From Porphyromonadaceae bacterium UBA2720 (lineage in GTDB: Bacteria > Bacteroidota > Bacteroidia > Bacteroidales > Muribaculaceae): 7,869 nt of DNA. Below the pieces are notes generated by a model, which was given only the letters and a program-made list of their open reading frames with translations, did no database searches and had not been told where the DNA came from. The DNA lies in assembly GCA_002353885.1 (NCBI GenBank), contig DEKO01000035.1:3451-11319 (forward strand), written 5' to 3'. Below, one piece after another: positions 1-6,048 of the stretch (positions are counted from its first letter, which is position 1; each line of letters starts with the position of its first letter). Position numbers and translations under genes: made by a program.

Positions 1-357
1 AACGGGAGCCCGAAGGGCAAGCGCAAAGCGCGCAGCAATCTGCGTGAGATTCTTTTCAGCCTCACTCCCGGTCGCGAACACTTCGTGGTGCAGTGTGTTC
101 AGTGTATTCTGTGTTTTCAAAAAATGGCCGTTTTTTACCATAAACTTGTCGAACGTTTTGTGAATATTGCATTCTCAGCGCCTCAAAAACAAGCTAAATT
201 GTTGATAACCTTTAGAGAAAGTCGCTTTTTGCAAACCTCAAAAAACGCACAGAAAAGTGTTTCGAACATTCAACAAGTGTGAAAAAATATTTTATTGTGC
301 ATTTCTCCCTCTATCTGCAAGAAATATTGTAACTTTGTAAGTTTGTTTTAACCAACA
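1..357. other. Gene-free leader upstream of ybeY
   Basis: I see no convincing gene here. Bases 1-120 are GC-richer and contain short palindromes (GCCC-GAA-GGGC at 8-18, GCGC-AAA-GCGC at 21-31) and near-repeats of TGTGTTC/TGTATTC (about 94-120). This resembles the repetitive spacer text common in Bacteroidales chromosomes. Bases 120-357 are AT-rich and look like a promoter region. A frame open from base 1 to 282 and a minus-strand frame running off the left edge from about 141 both translate to low-complexity text with no recognisable family. They are not called as genes. Confidence 0.6.
330..346 (+). promoter_or_regulatory. Tandem Bacteroidetes -7 promoter motifs before ybeY
   Basis: Two abutting matches to the Bacteroidetes -7 consensus TAnnTTTG are visible: TAACTTTG at 330-337 and TAAGTTTG at 338-345. 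The consensus for the primary sigma factor of this phylum pairs this element with a TTG-containing -33 element about 20 bp upstream. I do not see a clear -33 at that distance; the nearest TTG (295-297) is too far. Use of the downstream copy would start transcription roughly at 350-354, leaving a leader of about 15 bases before the ATG at 367. Confidence 0.45.
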
Positions 358-366
358 TTGGTGTCT

Positions 367-798
367 ATGACCGAAATCAATATATTGTCGCAAGGTGTCG
401 ATGCTCCTCAGTTCGATTTGACATTATTGACCCGATGGGTCGAGGAGGTGGCAGCCGATCATGGTCGCAGGGTAGGGCGGTTGACCTACGTCTTCTGTGA
501 CGATGAGTACATCTTGCAGACCAACCGTGAGTTCTTGCAGCACGACTACTACACCGACATCATCACGTTTGACTACTCGACCAGCCGCCGCATCAGCGGT
601 GACATGGTCATCTCGCTCGACACCGTGCGCAGCAATGCCCAGCAGGGTGGGGTGGGGGACAACAACGAGCTGTGCCGTGTGGTCATACATGGTGTGCTGC
701 ACCTGTGCGGCATCAACGACAAGGGGCCTGGGGAGCGCGAGGTCATGGAACAGCACGAGAATGCTGCCCTAGCCATTTGTCCTTTCCTTGAGCACTGA
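367..798 (+). CDS. ybeY: Endoribonuclease YbeY, rRNA maturation factor
   Basis: YbeY is a cytoplasmic metal-dependent single-strand endoribonuclease needed for 16S rRNA 3'-end maturation and ribosome quality control. The 143-residue product has the UPF0054 core: the YTDIITFDY segment (62-70), the SGDMVISLDTV strand (78-88) and the metal-binding signature HGVLHLCGINDKG (108-120). The ligands are H108, H112 and, in the third position, D118. E. coli YbeY has His there; Asp is, from memory, usual for Bacteroidetes homologues. The frame is open from TTG 358 and GTG 361, but ATG 367 is chosen because it puts about nine residues before the conserved GV and lies just beyond the predicted transcription start. 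It heads the co-oriented series and is followed by mnmG after 90 bases. Identity is very secure; only the start is debatable by three codons. Confidence 0.96.
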   Translation: MTEINILSQGVDAPQFDLTLLTRWVEEVAADHGRRVGRLTYVFCDDEYILQTNREFLQHDYYTDIITFDYSTSRRISGDMVISLDTVRSNAQQGGVGDNNELCRVVIHGVLHLCGINDKGPGEREVMEQHENAALAICPFLEH

Positions 799-825
799 TC
801 CAGCATTCGACCGCTCGACTACTTG

Positions 826-888
826 AAACTCGCGGCTCGTTGCTCAAAAAGCAAAACTCGTTACTCGTAATTCATAACTCGTAACTCA
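826..888 (+). repeat. Degenerate ACTCG short-repeat spacer
   Basis: The ybeY-mnmG spacer contains imperfect iterations of a short unit: AACTCG at 827-832, 855-860 and 876-881, TTACTCG at 861-867 and AACTCA at 883-888, the last abutting the mnmG start codon. The spacing is irregular, so it is not a clean tandem array. It could be slippage-prone filler or part of the mnmG leader. No function can be read from it. Confidence 0.5.
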
Positions 889-2766
889 ATGCGACTCGAC
901 TATGATGTGATCGTGATTGGTGCCGGCCATGCCGGATGTGAGGCCGCGTGCGCGTCGGCCCGGCTCGGGTCATGCACACTGCTCATCACCATCGACATGA
1001 ACAAGATTGCGCAGATGAGCTGCAATCCTGCTGTGGGTGGCATTGCTAAAGGGCAGATAGTCAGAGAAATAGATGCCCTTGGCGGGCGAATGGCCATGGT
1101 CACTGACCGCTCATCCATTCAGTTCCGACTGCTCAACCGTAGCAAGGGGCCTGCCATGTGGAGCCCACGGGCGCAGTGCGACCGCATGCGCTTCATGGCC
1201 GAGTGGCGCAGCATCCTCGAGAATGAGCCCAACCTCTATCTGTGGCAAGACAGTGTCACTGGGCTGGACGTCGAGGGTGGGGTAGTGCGTGGTGTGTTCA
1301 CGGCACTTGGGGTGCACTTCACCTGCCGTGCCGTGGTGCTCACAGCCGGCACTTTCCTCAATGGACTGATGCATGTGGGGCGTGTCCAGACACCTGGCGG
1401 GCGTGTGTCCGAACCGGCATCAACTGGCATCACCGAGCAGCTGGTGAGCCTAGGCTTCAAGAGTGGACGCATGAAGACGGGCACACCGGTGCGCATCGAC
1501 GGACGCACGGTCAACTATCAGCAGGCCATCGAGCAAGTGGGCGACAACGATTTTCATCACTTCTCGTTTCTGCCTCATGTCCACTCGCAGTTGCAGCAGC
1601 GATCGTGCTGGATTGTCTATACCAATCCTCTGGTACACAGTGTTTTGCACGATTCGCTTGACGACTCGCCGCTCTATAATGGCCAGATACAGAGTGTCGG
1701 ACCGCGTTATTGCCCCAGCATCGAGACCAAGATTGTCACTTTTGCCGACAAGGACAGTCACCAGCTGTTTATTGAGCCTGAGGGCGAGACGACCAACGAG
1801 TGCTATCTCAATGGTTTCAGCAGTTCACTGCCCTGGCAGGTGCAGATTGAGGCATTGTCGCACATTCCAGCGCTGGCCGATGTTCACATCTATCGCCCGG
1901 GATATGCCATCGAGTATGACTATTTCGACCCCACGCAACTCCATCACACGCTCGAGACCAAGCTCGTCAGGGGACTCTATTTTGCTGGGCAGGTCAATGG
2001 TACGACAGGCTATGAGGAGGCTGCTGGCCAGGGCCTGGTCGCTGGCGTCAACGCGCATCAGCGCATCGTGGGCGCCGACCCGTTTGTGCTGGGCCGTGAC
2101 GAGGCCTACATCGGGGTGCTGATTGATGATCTGGTCACTAAGGGCGTCGACGAGCCTTACCGTATGTTCACCTCGCGCGCCGAGCACCGCATCTTGCTGC
2201 GACAGGACGACGCCGACATGCGCCTGACCGAGCGCGCCTATCAGCTGGGACTGGCCACACGGGAGCGTTACGAGCTGATGACGACCAAGCGAGATGCCAT
2301 CGACAATCTGTTGGCTTATATGAGTGCGACCACAGTACATCCCGACGAGATCAACCAACTGCTCGAGGCGATGGGTTCGCAGCCCTTGCAGCAGGGACAG
2401 AAGCTATATAACCTGGTCCTGCGTCCTCAGGTGGGAATCAATGACCTGTGCAAGGCCCTGCCAGCCCTGCGGGCTAGGGTTGGGGAGCTGGAAGACTGCC
2501 GGCGAGACGAAATTGTTGAGGCAGCCGAGATACGCATCAAGTACAAGGGCTATATCGACCGTGAACAGCAGGTGGCTGACAAATTGCAGCGCCTCGAGCG
2601 CTTGACCATACGCGGTAAGTTTGACTACCTCTCTATCCATCAAATCTCTACCGAAGGGCGACAGAAACTGGCTGCTATCGACCCCGAGACCATCGGGCAG
2701 GCATCGCGCATACCCGGCATATCACCCAGCGACATCAACATATTGCTCTTGCTGCTAGGTAGATAA
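889..2766 (+). CDS. mnmG: tRNA uridine-5-carboxymethylaminomethyl modification enzyme MnmG (GidA)
   Basis: MnmG, with MnmE, installs the (carboxymethyl)aminomethyl group at C5 of wobble uridine 34 in tRNAs reading NNA/NNG codons, using FAD, NADH and a folate one-carbon donor. At 625 residues the protein is full length. It shows the N-terminal FAD-binding GAGHAGCEAA (11-20), MSCNPAVGG with the conserved cysteine C45 (43-51), RYCPSIE with C275 (the counterparts of E. coli C47 and C277), the GidA signature GQVNGTTGYEEAAGQG (367-382), and the second signature SRAEHR (429-434). The C-terminal helical part contains YIDREQQ and LSIHQISTEGRQKL, the region that docks MnmE. The ATG at 889 matches the family start. 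No Shine-Dalgarno is present, as expected for this phylum. mnmE is not in the window. A parS site begins nine bases after the stop codon. Confidence 0.98.
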   Translation: MRLDYDVIVIGAGHAGCEAACASARLGSCTLLITIDMNKIAQMSCNPAVGGIAKGQIVREIDALGGRMAMVTDRSSIQFRLLNRSKGPAMWSPRAQCDRMRFMAEWRSILENEPNLYLWQDSVTGLDVEGGVVRGVFTALGVHFTCRAVVLTAGTFLNGLMHVGRVQTPGGRVSEPASTGITEQLVSLGFKSGRMKTGTPVRIDGRTVNYQQAIEQVGDNDFHHFSFLPHVHSQLQQRSCWIVYTNPLVHSVLHDSLDDSPLYNGQIQSVGPRYCPSIETKIVTFADKDSHQLFIEPEGETTNECYLNGFSSSLPWQVQIEALSHIPALADVHIYRPGYAIEYDYFDPTQLHHTLETKLVRGLYFAGQVNGTTGYEEAAGQGLVAGVNAHQRIVGADPFVLGRDEAYIGVLIDDLVTKGVDEPYRMFTSRAEHRILLRQDDADMRLTERAYQLGLATRERYELMTTKRDAIDNLLAYMSATTVHPDEINQLLEAMGSQPLQQGQKLYNLVLRPQVGINDLCKALPALRARVGELEDCRRDEIVEAAEIRIKYKGYIDREQQVADKLQRLERLTIRGKFDYLSIHQISTEGRQKLAAIDPETIGQASRIPGISPSDINILLLLLGR

Positions 2767-2771
2767 ACCAG

Positions 2772-2793
2772 ATTTGTTTCACGTGAAACAAAT
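2772..2793. promoter_or_regulatory. parS centromere site (intergenic, perfect)
   Basis: Bases 2775-2790 read TGTTTCACGTGAAACA, an exact match to the conserved bacterial chromosomal parS palindrome bound by ParB (consensus TGTTNCACGTGNAACA). Here the perfect dyad extends three bases further on each side, giving 22 bp (2772-2793) centred between 2782 and 2783. ParB dimers load here as CTP-dependent clamps, spread over flanking DNA and recruit ParA and SMC for origin segregation. It lies between mnmG and apt. A second identical 16-mer lies in uvrC. Neither parA nor parB is in the window. Confidence 0.93.
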
Positions 2794-2845
2794 GCCGGCG
2801 TTGCCCATTTTTCATTGTCAATTATCAATACTCAAATCATAGGAT
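2794..2845 (+). other. AT-rich mnmG-apt spacer
   Basis: This is the spacer after the parS site. It contains CATTTTTCATT at 2806-2816, whose reverse complement recurs at 7399-7409 in the post-deoC gap, then alternating ATTGTCAATTATCAATA text. Such sequence is a common filler between Bacteroidales genes and probably provides the unstructured A/T-rich leader of apt. AGGA at 2841-2844 is only one base from the apt ATG, too close to act as a Shine-Dalgarno site. Confidence 0.4.
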
Positions 2846-3379
2846 ATGACACAAGAACAAATCACAAAACTCAAGGGTATCGTCCGAAACATACCCGACT
2901 TCCCGGTCCCTGGCGTGCAGTTCAAGGACCTGACAACACTCTTCAAGGACGCGGAGTGCCTGAGGCTGCTTGAACAAGGACTTGTCGATCTCTATCAGGG
3001 CAAGGGCATCACCAAGGTTATCGGCATCGAGTCGAGGGGCTTCATAGGCGGAAGCATGCTGGCTGCTCGACTGGGGGCCGGCTTTGTGCCCGTGCGCAAG
3101 CCAGGCAAGCTGCCCGCTGAAACCATCCAGAAGAGTTATGCCAAGGAATATGGCACCGACACCATCGAGATCCACAAAGATGCCATCACACCCGACGATG
3201 TGGTAATCATCCACGATGACCTCCTAGCCACAGGAGGAACCATGCTGGCAGCCTATGAACTGGTCAAGTCGATGAACCCAAAGAAGGTCTACATCAACTT
3301 TATCTGCGGACTCACCTTCCTCAATGGCCGTGACGTGCTCCCGCAGGATGTAGAGGTGACCACCCTCTTTGATTTCTAG
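2846..3379 (+). CDS. apt: Adenine phosphoribosyltransferase
   Basis: APRT converts adenine and PRPP to AMP and pyrophosphate in cytoplasmic purine salvage. The 177-residue product has the usual bacterial APRT length. It shows the N-terminal segment IPDFPVPGVQFKDLTTLF (16-33), the GIESRGFIGGSMLA stretch (60-73), the flexible catalytic-loop region VRKPGKLPAETIQKSYAKEYG (83-103) and the PRPP-binding motif VVIIHDDLLATGGT (119-132) with paired Asp and GTG-like turn residues. The start at ATG 2846 is the only sensible one, as it sits 11 residues before the conserved IVRNIPDFP. It is 79 bases downstream of mnmG, with the parS site between. A repeat-filled gap follows, so apt is probably the end of its transcript. 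The sequence is complete, with no missing motif. Confidence 0.97.
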   Translation: MTQEQITKLKGIVRNIPDFPVPGVQFKDLTTLFKDAECLRLLEQGLVDLYQGKGITKVIGIESRGFIGGSMLAARLGAGFVPVRKPGKLPAETIQKSYAKEYGTDTIEIHKDAITPDDVVIIHDDLLATGGTMLAAYELVKSMNPKKVYINFICGLTFLNGRDVLPQDVEVTTLFDF

Positions 3380-3383
3380 CTGC

Positions 3384-3397
3384 TCAAGGTTTCTTGA
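3384..3397 (+). terminator. Small hairpin after apt, possible weak terminator
   Basis: Five bases after the apt stop there is a TCAAG-GTTT-CTTGA hairpin (stem 3384-3388 with 3393-3397). The stem is short and no T-run follows, so it is not a canonical intrinsic terminator. It is listed as the nearest foldable element to the apt end. The stronger palindromes of the downstream repeat could serve the same role. Confidence 0.2.
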
Positions 3398-3435
3398 TGG
3401 AGGTAGGAATGCTGCCGTACCGTCACACAATCGCA

Positions 3436-3690
3436 GTAGGGACGTGCCTTGGCACGTCCGCCTCCAATCTGTGTAGGGACTGTGCCCAGTTCCTCACGAA
3501 AGGGCAAGGGGTCGTGGCTGTAGGGACGCGCCGTGCCGCGTGAACAGCCACCACTTAAAAGTAGTTAAGGAGTTAAGTAGTTAAATGGAGTTAAGACGTC
3601 ACATTATCACCGTAGGGACGCGCCGTGCCACATGAACTGCCACCACATGTAACGGCTTTACTACTTTACTACTTTACTCCACTACTACCT
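3436..3690 (+). repeat. Mosaic palindromic repeat, copy A (apt-uvrC gap)
   Basis: This fills most of the 3380-3723 gap; no ORF in it looks real. It is built from modules headed by GTAGGGAC, at 3436, 3473, 3520 and 3612. Each head starts a palindrome, followed by GAAC(A/T)GCCACCAC, and then by either a purine-rich tract (TTAAAAGTAGTTAAGGAGTT..., 3555-3594, ending in AGACGTCACA) or a pyrimidine-rich tract (CATGTAACGGCTTTACTAC..., from about 3646). The same modules, in the same orientation and largely the same order, recur at 7431-7869. Head-to-head distances 3436 to 3473 (37) and 3436 to 3520 (84) are exactly those of 7654 to 7691 and 7654 to 7738. The lack of coding and the palindromic heads resemble REP-type extragenic repeats; that label is inference. 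Confidence 0.85.
3440..3459. repeat. Perfect hairpin at a repeat head
   Basis: GGACGTGCC-TT-GGCACGTCC is a perfect 9-bp inverted repeat with a 2-base centre. It is the most complete palindrome in the copy A repeat. Its counterpart at 7658-7677 has one mismatch in the stem. The compact GC-rich stem could protect mRNA 3' ends or terminate apt transcription, but no T-run follows. Confidence 0.75.
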
Positions 3691-3735
3691 ACTAATAAAA
3701 TTAAATTCTAAATTAAGCAAATCGTGTTACAACCC

Positions 3736-5565
3736 ATGCGTGACGAGCTTCGCCTCAAGGTGAGTCTCCTCCCCGACTCTCCAGGTGTCTACCGCTATCT
3801 CAATCGGGATGGCGTCATCATCTATGTCGGCAAGGCCAAGAACCTGAAGCGACGAGTCAGCTCCTATTTCAATCGGGTACACACGGTGCATCGCACCAAC
3901 ATGCTGGTGCGCAACATTTGGGACATGCAGTATACTGTGGTCAACACCGAGGAGGAAGCACTCGACTTGGAGAATTCGCTCATCAAGGAGTTCCAGCCGC
4001 ACTACAATGTCCTGCTCAAGGACGACAAGTCCTATCCTTGGATATGCGTTACCAAGGAACCTTATCCGCGCGTTTTCTTGACCCGCGATCCGGTCAAAAA
4101 AGGTGCCAAGTATTATGGCCCCTATCCTAAGACCGAAGCTGCACACGCAATGATCGACACGTTGCGAAAACTCTATCCCCTAAGGACTTGCAATCATAAT
4201 GTTTCACGTGAAACAATCGAAGCCAAGAAGCATCGCCTCTGCCTGCAATTCCACATCCACAATTGTGAGGGGTGCTGCCAGGGACTGGTGTCGGTCGACC
4301 GATATAACGAGTACATCGCTGCGGTGCGACAAATCCTGAATGGCGACACCAAGCAGGTGAGTGACTACTTGATGGCCGAGATGCAGCGCCTGGCCGGCGA
4401 ATTGAAGTTTGAGGAGGCCGACGTGGTCAAGCGCAAGTATCTCCAGCTCGAGAAGCTGCGGTCGCGGTCGGTCATCGTGAGTCCGTCGATTCACAACATC
4501 GACGTGTTCTCGATTGTCACGGACGATGATGCCGCCTTTGTTAACTATATGCACATGCGCGGCGGATCGGTGGTGCAGAGCATCACGCTCGAGTATCGCC
4601 TGCAAGACAATGCCGACACCGAGGCTGCCGAGTTGATGTCGATGGCCATACAGGAGGTGCACAAACGCTTTGCCGACACCTATCAGGCCGATCGCGTGCG
4701 CGAGGTACTGGTCAATGTCATGCCCGATGTCGAGTTCAGCGAGTTCCAGTGCGTGATTCCACAGCGTGGCGACAAACGCAAATTGTTGGGCATTAGTGTG
4801 AAAAATGCCGAGCAATATCGCACTGACCGACTCAAACGCATGGAGAAGCTCAATCCCGAGCAGCGTACTACCCGCACGCTCACCACACTGATGCGTGACT
4901 TCCACCTCCAGGCGTTGCCCCATCACATCGAGTGCTTCGACAACTCGCACATCTCGGGCACCAACGCGGTGGCGTCGTGTGTCGTGTTCCGTGACGGCAA
5001 GCCGTGCAAGAAGGACTACCGCCACTTTACCATCAAGGAGGCTCCTGCCGGCGATGACTATGCCGCCATGCGTGAGGTCATCGGCCGCCGTTATCGGCGA
5101 TTGCTCGACGAGGAGCAGGACTTGCCGCAGCTGTTGGTGGTCGATGGCGGCAAGGGGCAGTTGTCTGCTGCCATCGAGGCGCTGGACGAGCTGGGACTGC
5201 ATGGCACCATCGCTGCCATCGGCATGGCTAAGCAACTCAACGAGGTCTATTTCCCGGGCGACCAACTGCCGTTCTACATCGACAAGAACAGCGAGTCGCT
5301 GCGAGTCATCCAACGCCTGCGCGACGAGGCCCACCGTTTTGCGATCACCTTTCATCGTAAGCAACGAGGTAAAACGCAGATACATAGCGCTTTAGATGAA
5401 ATTCAAGGTGTTGGGCCGAAGACCAAGGAGCTGTTGCTCAAGCAATTCAAAAGTCTCAAGCGTATGCGCGAGGCCTCACTGCAGGACCTTGCAGCGGTCA
5501 TCGGCCCCAAAAAAGCCCAGGCCCTGCACGACCAATTGCATGGCACCAGTGGTGACGACACTTAA
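3736..5565 (+). CDS. uvrC: Excinuclease ABC subunit C (UvrC)
   Basis: UvrC makes both incisions flanking a lesion in UvrABC nucleotide excision repair. The protein is 609 residues from ATG 3736, or 613 from an in-frame GTG at 3724; residue numbers here use the longer form. Domains in order are the GIY-YIG 3'-nuclease (GVY 21-23, YVGKAKNLKRR 34-44), a cysteine cluster (C156, C173, C181, C185; the last three keep the x7/x3 spacing I recall for the Fe-S cysteines of E. coli UvrC), the UVR domain for UvrB contact (about 210-245), the RNase H-like 5'-nuclease with ECFDNSH (D406), VDGGKGQ (D474) and DEAHRFA (H537), and a C-terminal tandem helix-hairpin-helix (IQGVGPKTKELLLKQF onward). All catalytic residues are present. 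Codons 160-164 (VSRET) contain a perfect parS. The gene follows the copy A repeat and may start its own transcript; dtd begins 30 bases after its stop. Confidence 0.97.
   Translation: MRDELRLKVSLLPDSPGVYRYLNRDGVIIYVGKAKNLKRRVSSYFNRVHTVHRTNMLVRNIWDMQYTVVNTEEEALDLENSLIKEFQPHYNVLLKDDKSYPWICVTKEPYPRVFLTRDPVKKGAKYYGPYPKTEAAHAMIDTLRKLYPLRTCNHNVSRETIEAKKHRLCLQFHIHNCEGCCQGLVSVDRYNEYIAAVRQILNGDTKQVSDYLMAEMQRLAGELKFEEADVVKRKYLQLEKLRSRSVIVSPSIHNIDVFSIVTDDDAAFVNYMHMRGGSVVQSITLEYRLQDNADTEAAELMSMAIQEVHKRFADTYQADRVREVLVNVMPDVEFSEFQCVIPQRGDKRKLLGISVKNAEQYRTDRLKRMEKLNPEQRTTRTLTTLMRDFHLQALPHHIECFDNSHISGTNAVASCVVFRDGKPCKKDYRHFTIKEAPAGDDYAAMREVIGRRYRRLLDEEQDLPQLLVVDGGKGQLSAAIEALDELGLHGTIAAIGMAKQLNEVYFPGDQLPFYIDKNSESLRVIQRLRDEAHRFAITFHRKQRGKTQIHSALDEIQGVGPKTKELLLKQFKSLKRMREASLQDLAAVIGPKKAQALHDQLHGTSGDDT
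4200..4215. promoter_or_regulatory. parS centromere site inside uvrC (perfect)
   Basis: TGTTTCACGTGAAACA occurs exactly, identical over 16 bp to the site at 2775-2790, but inside the uvrC reading frame. It encodes the third base of N159 through most of T164 (V-S-R-E-T). The outer flanks do not extend the dyad. The site lies in the linker between the first (C156) and second (C173) cluster cysteines, a stretch I recall as variable among Bacteroidales UvrC proteins, so the protein can probably tolerate it. Intragenic parS sites are known in other bacteria. Confidence 0.92.
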
Positions 5566-5595
5566 CTTTAAATGCTTAATTATTAACAGGTTAAT

Positions 5596-6048
5596 ATGCG
5601 AATAGTAATACAACGTGTGCGCAATGCATCGGTCACTATCGATGGCCGCATGCACAGCCAGATAGGCCCAGGCATGATGGTGCTGGTGGGGGTGCGCGAT
5701 GGCGACACCATCGACGATGTTAAGTGGCTCGCCGCCAAGACGGCTTCTCTGCGCATCTATGACGACGAGAATGGCGTGATGAACCGCAGCATCATCGATG
5801 CTGGAGGCGAAGTCCTGGCTGTCAGCCAATTCACCCTCAATGCCAGCACCAAGAAAGGCAACCGTCCTAGCTATATCCATGCCGCCGGACACGAGTTGGC
5901 TGTGCCTCTCTATGAGGCCTATTGCGAGCAGGTGCAGCAGCTTGTGGGGCGCGAGGTCAAGCGTGGCATCTTCGGTGCCGACATGCAAGTTGCGCTTGTC
6001 AACGACGGCCCCGTCACCATCATCATCGACTCAAAACTGAAAGAATGA
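5596..6048 (+). CDS. dtd: D-aminoacyl-tRNA deacylase
   Basis: DTD hydrolyses D-amino acids (and glycine mischarged on tRNA-Ala) from tRNA, preventing their entry into protein. The 150-residue protein is standard length and starts with the family-typical MRIVIQRVRNASVTIDG. It shows the SQFTL motif (77-81), GNRPSY (88-93), FGADMQVALVNDGPVT (126-141) with the Gly138-Pro139 pair of the cross-subunit Gly-cisPro motif that rejects L-aminoacyl substrates, and a C-terminal beta strand. It begins 30 AT-rich bases after uvrC. Its last codon and stop overlap the start of the MazG-like gene as ATGA, so the two are almost certainly cotranscribed and possibly translationally coupled. Nothing is missing or unusual. 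Confidence 0.97.
   Translation: MRIVIQRVRNASVTIDGRMHSQIGPGMMVLVGVRDGDTIDDVKWLAAKTASLRIYDDENGVMNRSIIDAGGEVLAVSQFTLNASTKKGNRPSYIHAAGHELAVPLYEAYCEQVQQLVGREVKRGIFGADMQVALVNDGPVTIIIDSKLKE

Noticed and set aside
1..141. Possible 5' end of a minus-strand gene (ATG at 139-141) leaving the left edge
   Set aside because: The 47 residues show no recognisable motif and are encoded by palindromic, repeat-like DNA. It cannot be judged without sequence to the left.
1..282. Open frame from the window edge to a TGA at 280-282 on the + strand
   Set aside because: The translation is low-complexity, spans two regions of different composition, matches no family I know, and its first 120 bases look like repetitive spacer DNA.
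1825..2358. Minus-strand open frame of 177 codons opposite mnmG
   Set aside because: Shadow of mnmG; the sense frame carries the full GidA signatures there.
2770..2777. -7 promoter element (CAGATTTG) for apt overlapping parS
   Set aside because: It departs from TAnnTTTG at the first base and has no clear -33 element, so it is too weak to call.
2771..2793. Intrinsic terminator of mnmG
   Set aside because: The dyad is foldable, but no T-run follows and the core is an exact parS, repeated inside uvrC where a terminator would be harmful.
3436..3700. CRISPR array in the repeat-filled gap
   Set aside because: The repeats are irregularly spaced, diverge in sequence and join variable modules rather than flanking unique spacers of constant length. 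No cas gene is present.
4204..5385. Long 393-codon open frame on the minus strand
   Set aside because: It lies wholly antisense to uvrC, has no family motifs, and is explained by the codon bias of uvrC, whose own catalytic motifs are intact.
5922..6044. Longer N-terminus for the MazG-like protein
   Set aside because: It would read 41 codons of dtd in another frame. The family start fits ATG 6045 and the ATGA overlap.
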